A DNA stretch of 51,520 nt from JBQLZQ01 sp052168355 (GTDB lineage Bacteria > Pseudomonadota > Alphaproteobacteria > DSM-16000 > Inquilinaceae): the NCBI GenBank assembly GCA_052168355.1, contig JBQLZQ010000025.1:1-51520 (forward strand), read 5' to 3'. The position numbers and the translations under genes were made by a program. Under the pieces are notes generated by a model. That model was given only the letters and a program-made list of their open reading frames with translations, was not told the DNA's origin and ran no database searches. Shown in pieces: positions 19,109 through 26,453 of this stretch; positions within the stretch are counted from its first letter, which is position 1, and each line of letters begins with the position of its first letter.

Positions 19109-21393
19109 TGTTTCGCATCCGGCATCTGACCGATGCGGTGGCGCCCGCCAACAGGCGCGCCGTCGAGGACATCCAGAAAATTATCCGGGACCAGTTTCCG
19201 GACATGCCCGCGCGGGACATCGAAAAAATCCCGGCGCAGATCGCCGATCCCATGTCCCACCAATTCGTGACCGACGTGATGGTTGCGGAAGACGGCAGGG
19301 GCCGCATCCGCGGGTTCGCCATCGTTCTTGTCGATCCCACCTTGCGTTTTTCGTATCTGGAGTTGGTGGCCACCGCCAAGGACGGATCGGGCGGCGGCGT
19401 CGGCGCCGCGCTCTATGAGCATATCCGTGACCAGGCCCGGCTTCACGAACTGGACGGGATCTTTTTCGAGTGCCTTCCCGACGAGCCCGAATTGAGTCCC
19501 GATCCCGATATCCGGAAACTGAACGCGGACCGGCTTCGGTTCTACGAACGGTTCGGCGCCCGTCCCATCACAGGCACGCTGTACGAAACGCCGGTGGAGC
19601 CGGGAACGCCGGACAGCCCCTTTCTGGTCTTCGACGGTCTGGGTGCGCACGCCCTGCCCAAGGCGGCCCGGCTGAGAAAAATCGTCCGTGCCATCCTCGA
19701 GCGCAAATACGCCCATCTGTGTCCGCCGGAGTATGTCGATCGGGTGGCCAGATCCATCGCCGACAAGACGCTGGGCCTGCGACCGCCGCGCTATGGTGGG
19801 GAAAAGCAAAACGCGCCGAAGCCGGGAACGGGCTTCCCTATCCCCCTGATCGTCAACGACAAGCACGATATCCACCATATCCGCGAGCGCGGCTATGTGG
19901 AATCGCCGGTGCGCGTCGGATCCATCCTGAAGGAACTGGAGCGCAGCGGTCTTTTCGAACGGCGCGCCCCGAAGCGTGCCAGCGGCCGCCTGATCAAGGC
20001 CGTCCATGACCCGAGGTTGGTGGACTATATCGAGCGGGCCTGTGCCGACGCGCCGGAAGGTCGCTCGATCTACCCCTACGTGTTCCCGATCCGGAACGCC
20101 CAGAGAATGCCGAAGGAGCGGTCCGTCCTCGCCGGCTATTGGTGCATCGACACGTTTACGCCGCTGAACCGCAACGCCTATCCCGCGGCGCGCGGGGCCG
20201 TGGATTGCGCCGTCACGGCGGCGCAAATCGTTCTTGACGGGGCCCGCGCCGCCTATGCCCTGGTGCGGCCGCCGGGCCATCATGCGGAATACAAGGCATT
20301 CGGCGGGTTCTGCTACTTCAACAATGCCGCCGTGGCGGCGCAGTACCTGTCGGATTATGGCCGGGTCGCGGTCTTCGACGTCGACTATCACCACGGCAAC
20401 GGCACGCAGGATATCTTCTACCATCGGTCGGACGTTCTCACGGTCTCCGTTCATGGCGATCCGAGTTTCGCCTATCCGTACTTTACGGGGTTCAGGAACG
20501 AAACCGGGCGTGGCGAAGGCGCCGGCTACAACCTCAACATTCCGCTGCCGGAAAAAATTACTGCGGACGACCATCGCCAGGCGCTGAAGCGAGCGCTGGC
20601 CCGCATCGCCGAGCACCGGCCGGCGTTCCTGGTCGTCGCGCTGGGCTTGGATGCGGCCAAGGGCGATCCGACCGGCACCTGGCCCTACAGCGCCGCGGAC
20701 TTTTCCCGCATGGGGGCGATGATCCGCGCCGCGGGGCTGCCGACCGTTTTCGTCCAGGAGGGCGGATACCGCATCCAGAATTTGGGGGTCAACGCGCGGC
20801 GGTTCTTCGAGGGTTTCGCCCACGCGTCGGAGGCGAAAGCGCCATTGTCCAGAATTCGGGAGCAGACGGCGACCAACGGGGCGGAGCGGTCGCTCGCATG
20901 GCGCCATTCGGTCAAGGCAAGCGACGTCGCCGAAATTCTCCGGCTGGTTACCGCAACGGGTGTTTTCTCAGGCGAAGAAGTCGCGATAGCCGGAGAACTT
21001 GCGGAAGAACGCATCGAGCGCGGGCGTGCCTCGGGCTACGAATTTGTTTGCGCCGGGGTGGGCGATCGCCTTTTCGGCTATGCCTGCTACGGCAGGACGC
21101 CGGGTACGGAACATGCGTTCGACCTTTACTGGATCGTGACCGACCCGGCGCGTCAGGGAACGGGTCTGGGACAGCAGCTTCTCCAGAGGACGCAGGAGGC
21201 GGTGCTGCGCGCCGGCGGGGCGTTGCTGATCGCCGAGACGTCGTCGACCGCGTCCTATGCCCGCGCCCGGAAGTTTTATGAAGAAGCGGGGTTCGTGAAG
21301 CTCGTGGACATCGCCGATTTCTACCGCCCTGGCGACGGCAAATTCATCTACCGAAAGGACTTGTCGAATGAGCGTTCTTCTCGCGACCGATAA
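19105..21393 (+). CDS. GNAT - histone-deacetylase-like - GNAT fusion
   Basis: A 762-residue fusion of three domains. Residues 1-190 are a GNAT-like domain (GGGVGAALYEH at about 96, FYERFGARPI). Residues about 235-580 form a class II deacetylase/acetylpolyamine amidohydrolase. The catalytic residues are all present: PPGHHA (388-393), zinc ligands in DVDYHHGNGTQ (425-435) and Asp516 in GLDAAKGD, and the catalytic tyrosine in EGGY (555). Residues about 600-755 are a second GNAT domain with the acetyl-CoA loop RQGTGLGQQLL. One protein could thus add and remove acetyl groups. Context suggests substrates related to beta-lysine or a polyamine. It overlaps genes on both sides, so it is translated as part of the operon. 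Confidence 0.9.
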   Translation: MMFRIRHLTDAVAPANRRAVEDIQKIIRDQFPDMPARDIEKIPAQIADPMSHQFVTDVMVAEDGRGRIRGFAIVLVDPTLRFSYLELVATAKDGSGGGVGAALYEHIRDQARLHELDGIFFECLPDEPELSPDPDIRKLNADRLRFYERFGARPITGTLYETPVEPGTPDSPFLVFDGLGAHALPKAARLRKIVRAILERKYAHLCPPEYVDRVARSIADKTLGLRPPRYGGEKQNAPKPGTGFPIPLIVNDKHDIHHIRERGYVESPVRVGSILKELERSGLFERRAPKRASGRLIKAVHDPRLVDYIERACADAPEGRSIYPYVFPIRNAQRMPKERSVLAGYWCIDTFTPLNRNAYPAARGAVDCAVTAAQIVLDGARAAYALVRPPGHHAEYKAFGGFCYFNNAAVAAQYLSDYGRVAVFDVDYHHGNGTQDIFYHRSDVLTVSVHGDPSFAYPYFTGFRNETGRGEGAGYNLNIPLPEKITADDHRQALKRALARIAEHRPAFLVVALGLDAAKGDPTGTWPYSAADFSRMGAMIRAAGLPTVFVQEGGYRIQNLGVNARRFFEGFAHASEAKAPLSRIREQTATNGAERSLAWRHSVKASDVAEILRLVTATGVFSGEEVAIAGELAEERIERGRASGYEFVCAGVGDRLFGYACYGRTPGTEHAFDLYWIVTDPARQGTGLGQQLLQRTQEAVLRAGGALLIAETSSTASYARARKFYEEAGFVKLVDIADFYRPGDGKFIYRKDLSNERSSRDR

Positions 21394-21808
21394 GGCCGCA
21401 TCGGCTCCGCGTCCCGGCTATTGGTCGAGCCGGCCAAGCCTCGCCGGGCCGGGCCCAAGCCGCCGCGGCGGACGCGGTCTGTTCGCCCTGGGGACGATCG
21501 AGGCCGGCACGCTCATCGAGCGGGCCTGCTCGGTTGAAGTGGCGCCGGATCAAGCGCCGGCCCTTGATGCCATGCGGCCCGTCGGCGACTTCTATTTCGA
21601 GCATCCCGAGGACAAGCGCGCGGGATTGATGGCCTTCGGCCTGATGAGCCTTTGCAACCACGCAAACGCACCGAACGCGGATGTGCGATGGGCCAGGGAC
21701 AAGGATATCGGCTGGGTCGCGGATCTCGTTGCCCTGGATACCATTGCCGCCGGCGAGGAGATCACATACCGGTACAAATGTCCGCTCTGGTTCGCGCCCG
21801 CCGCCTGA
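21368..21808 (+). CDS. Small SET-domain protein
   Basis: A 146-residue protein with a bare SET fold. The start RRGGRGLFALGTIEAGTLIE matches the SET-N region, SLCNHANAPNA matches the pseudoknot motif NHSCxPN, and GEEITYRY matches GEELTxDY. The Cys of the first motif is Ala and the Asp of the second is Arg. SET domains methylate lysine side chains with S-adenosylmethionine. Here the neighbours suggest a lysine-derived small molecule or a protein carrying it. It overlaps the upstream gene by 26 bases. Catalytic competence is uncertain because of the altered motifs. Confidence 0.8.
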   Translation: MSVLLATDKAASAPRPGYWSSRPSLAGPGPSRRGGRGLFALGTIEAGTLIERACSVEVAPDQAPALDAMRPVGDFYFEHPEDKRAGLMAFGLMSLCNHANAPNADVRWARDKDIGWVADLVALDTIAAGEEITYRYKCPLWFAPAA

Positions 21809-21824
21809 CGGAGGGCTGCTGCCA

Positions 21825-22256
21825 ATGATATCGGTCCGAAAAGATGCCTTCGATTTGCACCGCTTCATGGCTGCCCAGGATCCCGTCTACGCGCAGGTCT
21901 GTGCCGAGTTGCGGCGGGGGCGGAAGACAACCCACTGGATGTGGTTCGTCTTTCCCCAGATCGCCGGTCTGGGCCACAGCCCCATGGCGCGGACCTACGC
22001 CATCTCGTCGCTCGAGGAAGCGCGGGCGTATCTGAGCCACCCGATCCTCGGGCCGCGGCTTCTGGAGTGCACCCGGCTTGTGAACGGCGTCCAGGGACGG
22101 TCCGTCCATGAGATTTTCGGGTCTCCCGACGATCTCAAGTTCCGATCCTGCATGACCCTGTTCGCCGAGGCCGCGCCGGGCGAGCCCTTGTTCCGGAACG
22201 CCTTGGATATCCATTTCGACGGCGAAGTCGACCCGCGAACGCTGGAGCGTCTTTAG
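21825..22256 (+). CDS. DUF1810 family protein
   Basis: A 143-residue protein of the DUF1810 (YfiE/calpastatin-like) family: ELRRGRKTTHWMWFVFPQ, GLGHSPMARTYAISS, DLKFRSCMTLFA. The start at 21825 follows GGAGG at a good distance, 16 bases after the SET stop. It is the last gene of the cluster. Its function is unknown, and it may be a passenger rather than a pathway member. A set of palindromes begins at its stop codon. Confidence 0.88.
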   Translation: MISVRKDAFDLHRFMAAQDPVYAQVCAELRRGRKTTHWMWFVFPQIAGLGHSPMARTYAISSLEEARAYLSHPILGPRLLECTRLVNGVQGRSVHEIFGSPDDLKFRSCMTLFAEAAPGEPLFRNALDIHFDGEVDPRTLERL

Positions 22257-22391
22257 AGCGCGATCGTCATTGGTGGAAGCGGATCCGCTTCCACCAATGA
22301 CGTGAATCGCTCTCTAACTCTATGAATAGAGTAGGATTCACGCCTTGGGTGGGATCGCCGAAACGATTCCACCCAAGGCGATCCTGCTCTA
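22255..22391. repeat. Mosaic of interlocking palindromes (REP/MITE-like)
   Basis: No gene fits in this stretch. A perfect palindrome spans 22265-22302, centred on GGATCC, with core CATTGGTGGAAGCGG. A second inverted repeat has arms CGTGAATC (22301-22308) and GATTCACG (22335-22342) and encloses ACTCTATGAATAGAGT. A third has 17-base arms at 22341-22357 and 22364-22380 with one wobble, flanked by TAGAGTAGGAT/ATCCTGCTCTA. The arms overlap, so the folds compete. The location between convergent genes suits a terminator, but the complexity suggests a mobile palindromic element. Confidence 0.75.
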
Positions 22392-22407
22392 GGCAGCAGG
22401 CGTTCAA

Positions 22408-22848
22408 TCACCAGCGCGGTTCGTGATACCGGTCATGGGGGATGACGGCGATCGGCACCAATTCGACCAGCAGGTCGGGCGTCACCAGTCCCGGCGTCTG
22501 GATGAGGATGCTTGCCGGCGCGATGTCCGGTGAAAGCTTCTCGGCCCGGACCCTCTGTATCGTCGGCAGATCGGCGCGATTGAGGAAGTAGATCGTGAGG
22601 GAGACGATATCCTCCAGGCGACCGCCCACCGCTTCGAGGATGGCGACCACGTTGTCGAAGCATTGGCGTATCTGGGTTTCGCAATCGTTCCTGCCGATCA
22701 GGTTTCCATCGCCGTCCCAGGCAACCTGGCCGGTCACATGAAGGACCCGGCCATCGGGCTGGACCACGCCATGGTTGAACGCACGGCCGTTTTGAGGCCA
22801 CCCGGTCGGCGGATTGAAGCGGGTGGTCCTCCGGTGCGCCGGTCCCAA
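22408..22848 (-). CDS. RidA/YjgF-family protein
   Basis: A 146-residue member of the Rid family, seen from FNHGVVQPDGRVLHVTGQVAWD, RQCFDNVVAILEAVGG and LLVELVPIAVI. RidA deaminases use a conserved arginine in the segment before the last strand. Here that segment reads APASILI, with Ser in its place, so imine deaminase activity is doubtful. No ATG lies at the start of the domain. A TTG at 22848, six bases after the VOC stop, is the best candidate and implies co-translation. The start is uncertain by up to 10 codons. Confidence 0.78.
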   Translation of the reverse strand: MGPAHRRTTRFNPPTGWPQNGRAFNHGVVQPDGRVLHVTGQVAWDGDGNLIGRNDCETQIRQCFDNVVAILEAVGGRLEDIVSLTIYFLNRADLPTIQRVRAEKLSPDIAPASILIQTPGLVTPDLLVELVPIAVIPHDRYHEPRW

Positions 22849-22853
22849 ACCGC

Positions 22854-23276
22854 TCAGCCCAGGCCGGATGTCTTCGCCAGTTCCATGTCCCAGTAGGCGG
22901 CCTCGATCTTGTGGCCGTCCGGGTCGCGCACGAAGCAGCCGTAATAGGGTTCGCCGTAGTGTGGCCGGGGGCCGGGGGCGCCGTCGTCCGTGGCCCCGGC
23001 TGCCAGGGCGGCGGCGTGAAAGGCGTGCACGGCGTCCTTGCTGGGCGCGATAAAGCCGACATGGGTGCCGTTGCCGCACGTCGCCTTGCCGCCGTCCGCC
23101 GGCGTCTGGACCCAGAACTCGGGAAACATCTTGCCATAGGCGACCGCGCCTGGATGTTCCATGATCCGTTTGGCGCCGAGCGTCGGCAGCACCTGGTCAT
23201 AGAACGATGTCGCCCGGTCGAAATCGTTGGTGCCGACGGAGGTGTGCGAGAGGATGCTGGGTACGTCGTCCGTCAT
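22854..23276 (-). CDS. VOC (glyoxalase-like) family protein
   Basis: A 140-residue protein of the vicinal-oxygen-chelate family. The two beta-alpha-beta-beta-beta modules are visible as LSHTSVGTNDFDRATSFYDQVLPTLG and GCFVRDPDGHKIEAAYWD. Metal-ligand positions (His near residue 11, Glu near the end) are compatible with a metal site. Substrates of this subgroup are not known. The start follows GGAGCAGGAG. It is upstream of, and coupled to, the RidA-like gene. Confidence 0.88.
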   Translation of the reverse strand: MTDDVPSILSHTSVGTNDFDRATSFYDQVLPTLGAKRIMEHPGAVAYGKMFPEFWVQTPADGGKATCGNGTHVGFIAPSKDAVHAFHAAALAAGATDDGAPGPRPHYGEPYYGCFVRDPDGHKIEAAYWDMELAKTSGLG

Positions 23277-23378
23277 GGCTCCTGCTCCCTTCCGGTGGCG
23301 GTAGAGGCTGTTCGCGACAGTATAGCGTCCTGGAGTGCGGTGCCAAGACGGCGCACCGGGGCCGATGTCGGGCGGTGG

Positions 23379-24089
23379 TCAGGCGTTCGACGCGGCCTCG
23401 AGAACGGGAACGGATCCACCGGCGACGCGTCGCGACAGGGCGCTGCCGCGCTGACGTAGAAAAATGGTCAGCCGTTCCGGGTAATCGGGCGTCACGGCAC
23501 GCTGCACGGATGCACGGGCGGCCAGCGCGCGTCTCCACGCGGTCGTCTTCGGTTTGCCCCTGAGCACGCCGAAATCGTCGATCGCGTCGAAAACATCGAA
23601 GTAGCGGAAAACCGGTCCGTAGACCGCGTCGACGAGGCTGAAGCGGTCGCCCGCGAACCACGGACCGTCATCCAGTTCCGCCTCGACCCTGGCGAACATG
23701 CCGCCAAGCGCGTCCGCCGCGCGATCCAGGTCCAGCCCGGTCTTGGCGCTATAGAACCGGGCGATGCCGTTCAGGATGGCCGACCCGAATTCGATCCAGC
23801 TCCGATGACGCGCGCGCTCCAGCGGATCGGCCGGGTGCAGTGGGTTCGCTTCCGTTTCCTCGAGATACTCCAGAATGACCGCGGATTCGAAAATGACGGT
23901 ATCGGTCCCTTGGTCGGCGATCTTCAACAGCGGCACCTTGCCCAGCGGGGACAGGGCCGCGAACCAGTCCGGCTTAGCGGCGAGGTCCACATACAGCCGC
24001 TCGAACGGCACCTTCTTTTCGGCAAGGGCGATTGCGGCACGCTGCACGTAGGGGCACAGATGGTGGCTGACGAGGGTAAGGCGGGCCAT
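23379..24089 (-). CDS. Glutathione S-transferase family protein
   Basis: A 236-residue GST. The thioredoxin-like N-terminal domain begins LTLVSHHLCPYVQRA, with Cys12 in the position used by omega/beta-like GSTs, and contains PLGKVPLLK and the glutathione-binding FESAVILEYLEE. The C-terminal domain is all helical. The start follows AGGAG. It is divergent from the MarR regulator at 24189, which probably controls it. Confidence 0.9.
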   Translation of the reverse strand: MARLTLVSHHLCPYVQRAAIALAEKKVPFERLYVDLAAKPDWFAALSPLGKVPLLKIADQGTDTVIFESAVILEYLEETEANPLHPADPLERARHRSWIEFGSAILNGIARFYSAKTGLDLDRAADALGGMFARVEAELDDGPWFAGDRFSLVDAVYGPVFRYFDVFDAIDDFGVLRGKPKTTAWRRALAARASVQRAVTPDYPERLTIFLRQRGSALSRRVAGGSVPVLEAASNA

Positions 24090-24116
24090 GACCGATCTCC
24101 TATTTTTGAATGCGTC

Positions 24117-24144
24117 TGCATGTATATAGATGTACTTGCATGTA
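24117..24144. promoter_or_regulatory. Candidate MarR operator between GST and marR
   Basis: In the 99-base divergent gap, TGCATGTA (24117-24124) and TACTTGCA (24133-24140) form an inverted repeat with one mismatch around eight bases. TGCATGTA recurs at 24137-24144, exactly 20 bases from the first copy. The region is AT-rich and would overlap promoters in both directions (for example TTGTCA at 24145 for the regulator). MarR proteins bind such dyads in divergent promoters. Confidence 0.5.
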
Positions 24145-24188
24145 TTGTCAACCTTGATGCAGATGCATGGATACGCTAAGCCTGCGGC

Positions 24189-24632
24189 ATGTCGAAAAAT
24201 GCACGGCCCGTTTCGGACGATGCCATCGCGGCGTGGGCGCGGCTGGTGCGCGTCTCACAGTCGGTGCTGGCGACCGTGGATGCCGACCTGAAGGCCTCCG
24301 GATTTCCGCCTCTTGCCTGGTACGATGCGCTGCTCGAGCTTAGGCGCGCGGCGCCCGCCGGTCTCAGGCCCTACCAGCTTCAGGAGCATATGCTGCTGGC
24401 GCAGTATAATCTGTCCCGGCTGACGGACCGGCTGATCAAAGCCGGCTATGTCGACCGGTCCGCCTGCGTCGAGGATGGGCGCGGGCACGTGCTCACGATC
24501 ACCCCGGAAGGGCGGGTGCTTCTGCGCCGCATGTGGCCCGTCTATCGCGAGGCCATCGGCGCGCATTTCGCCCGCAAGCTGGCGGCCGGCGAAGCGGATA
24601 TCCTGTCGCGGATCCTGGGCCGGCTAGCATGA
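24189..24632 (+). CDS. MarR-family regulator
   Basis: A 147-residue winged-helix regulator. The recognition region is LRPYQLQEHMLLAQYNLSRLTDRLIKAGYVDR and the wing is DGRGHVLTITPEGR. The helical ends form the dimer interface. MarR proteins usually repress a divergent gene and release on binding a phenolic or oxidised ligand. Here the target is likely the GST gene, with VOC and RidA behind it. The ribosome-binding site is weak. Confidence 0.9.
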   Translation: MSKNARPVSDDAIAAWARLVRVSQSVLATVDADLKASGFPPLAWYDALLELRRAAPAGLRPYQLQEHMLLAQYNLSRLTDRLIKAGYVDRSACVEDGRGHVLTITPEGRVLLRRMWPVYREAIGAHFARKLAAGEADILSRILGRLA

Positions 24633-24681
24633 CCCGGCGCCACCGGTTCCCCGCCGCCGCCCGTCCGCCTAGACTGGATCC

Positions 24682-25698
24682 ATGACCCACACATCCGATC
24701 GCCCCGGCCCCGCCGACCCCGAGTTGGAAGCGCGCGCGCTCTTGGCCGGCGACCGGCGCGCGCTGGCCCGCGCCATCACCCTCATCGAATCAACCAGACC
24801 GGAGCATCGCGCCCGGGCCGAGGCGCTGCTGGGCCGCCTCATGTCCCACACCGGCCGGTCGATTCGCATCGGGATCTCCGGCGTGCCCGGCGTCGGCAAG
24901 TCGACCCTGATCGAGGTGCTGGGGCTGCATGTCATCGACCGGGGCCACCGGGTGGCGGTGCTGGCCGTCGACCCCTCGTCCCGCCGCACCGGCGGATCCA
25001 TCCTGGGCGACAAGACCCGGATGGAACGGCTGACCCGCGCGGACGACGCCTTTATCCGGCCGTCGCCGACCGGCGGCTCCCTGGGCGGGGTGGCGCGGCG
25101 CACGCGGGAATCGCTGCTGGCCTGCGAGGCCGCCGGCTTCGACGTGGTGATCGTCGAGACGGTTGGGGTCGGCCAGTCGGAAACGGCAGTCGCCGACATG
25201 GTCGATCTGTTCGTGCTGATGCTGCCCCCCGCCGGCGGCGACGAACTGCAGGGGATCAAGCGTGGGATTGTCGAACTGGCAGACCTGGTGCTGGTCAACA
25301 AGGCCGATGGCGACCTTGCCGCCGCCGCCAACCATGCCGTGTCGGAATACCGCCATGCCCTGACGCTGCTGCGTCCGCCGGAGCCGGACTGGCGCGTGCC
25401 GGTGCTGCAATGCTCGGCCCTGGCCGAACGCGGCATCGACGATCTGTGGCGGACGGTCGAGCACTATCGCGAATCGCGGGAGGCCAGCGGCGCCCTGGCG
25501 GCGCGCCGCCAGGGCCAGGCTCGTGCGTGGATGTGGACCGAGATCGAAGACGGTTTGATCAAGCGGTTTCGCGCCCATCCGGAGGTGCGGGCGGCGCTGG
25601 AAGGCCTGGAGGCAGAGGTCGGTCGCGGCGCGGTGACGTCCACCGCCGCCGCCCAGGACCTGTTGGCCCGGTTCCTGGGGCGAGGGGGCAAGGGTTAG
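24682..25698 (+). CDS. meaB: MeaB G-protein chaperone of methylmalonyl-CoA mutase
   Basis: A 338-residue GTPase (ArgK/MeaB/MMAA type) that loads and protects the B12 cofactor of methylmalonyl-CoA mutase. Walker A is GVPGVGKST (67-75), the next landmarks are DPSSRRTGGSILGDKTRM and ETVGVGQSE, and base specificity comes from NKAD. Length is normal and the C-terminal dimerisation arm is present. The mutase gene is about 11.7 kb upstream. Only a TAGACT sits before the start, so a leaderless mRNA is possible. The stop codon overlaps the stop of the convergent sulfotransferase gene. Confidence 0.96.
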   Translation: MTHTSDRPGPADPELEARALLAGDRRALARAITLIESTRPEHRARAEALLGRLMSHTGRSIRIGISGVPGVGKSTLIEVLGLHVIDRGHRVAVLAVDPSSRRTGGSILGDKTRMERLTRADDAFIRPSPTGGSLGGVARRTRESLLACEAAGFDVVIVETVGVGQSETAVADMVDLFVLMLPPAGGDELQGIKRGIVELADLVLVNKADGDLAAAANHAVSEYRHALTLLRPPEPDWRVPVLQCSALAERGIDDLWRTVEHYRESREASGALAARRQGQARAWMWTEIEDGLIKRFRAHPEVRAALEGLEAEVGRGAVTSTAAAQDLLARFLGRGGKG

Positions 25699-26453
25699 CG
25701 TCCCAACCGGTGCCCATACAGTTCCCGGTAATAGGGCAGGGCCTGCTCCGCCAGGGGCTCCATTTCCTCCGGCAGGGGGCGGGTCGCCTTGGCCGGCGGT
25801 TCGAACCTGGTCGACCGTTCCACCGTACCGTACCAGTGGGCGCCCCACACGCCGTCCGTCGGCCGCCGCCCGGCGGGCCAGGACAGCATGGCGGTGTCGA
25901 AGGGAACGCCAAAGGCGGCGCACAAGAGGTGCAGGCTTTGGGCCGGGTCCCGCAGCACGTCGGCGGAATCGATGACCGGCGGTGTCCGCCCGGTGGCCGC
26001 GCGGACCCTGTGGAACAGATCGACCTGTTGCGGCAGCCCGGTGTCGGCCAGGGTCGCCTCGTCGCGCTTGGCTGCATAGGACGCCAGCAGGGCGCGGGGA
26101 TCGCGGATCAGGAATCCGTGACTCAGCCGGTCCAGCCACGGCCCCTCCATCTCCGCCAGCAGGTGGTGGGCCATGTGCTTTTGGTAGAACACCGCCCGCC
26201 CGCCGGGAACAGGACCGGTCAAGAGGGCCGCCACGTTGCGCCAGTCGGGGTCCTGGGACGCGATGACGGCGTCGCGCATCGGGTGGTCCAGCCCGGTGCG
26301 GACCAGGTAGTGGGCATAGAACGGCTCGTCGATCACCGCGGTGTCGGGCCGGTTTTCCCACGCCCGCATCAGGGCCGTGGAAATCGTGCGCGGGCCCGAC
26401 CACAGGGCGATGCGCACCGGCTTGTCCGTCCGCGCCGTCACGGAGGCGGACAT
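25695..26453 (-). CDS. P-loop sulfotransferase-like protein
   Basis: A 252-residue protein with the 5'-phosphosulfate loop ALWSGPRTISTALMRAWENR (residues 16-35), then DEPFYAHYL and FLIRDPRALLASY, the usual 3'-phosphate region of PAPS sulfotransferases. Acceptor substrate is unknown, and some proteins of this superfamily may not transfer sulfate. Its start overlaps the end of the upstream aminotransferase by 16 bases, so the two form an operon. Its TAA (25695-25697) overlaps the meaB TAG. Confidence 0.72.
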   Translation of the reverse strand: MSASVTARTDKPVRIALWSGPRTISTALMRAWENRPDTAVIDEPFYAHYLVRTGLDHPMRDAVIASQDPDWRNVAALLTGPVPGGRAVFYQKHMAHHLLAEMEGPWLDRLSHGFLIRDPRALLASYAAKRDEATLADTGLPQQVDLFHRVRAATGRTPPVIDSADVLRDPAQSLHLLCAAFGVPFDTAMLSWPAGRRPTDGVWGAHWYGTVERSTRFEPPAKATRPLPEEMEPLAEQALPYYRELYGHRLGR

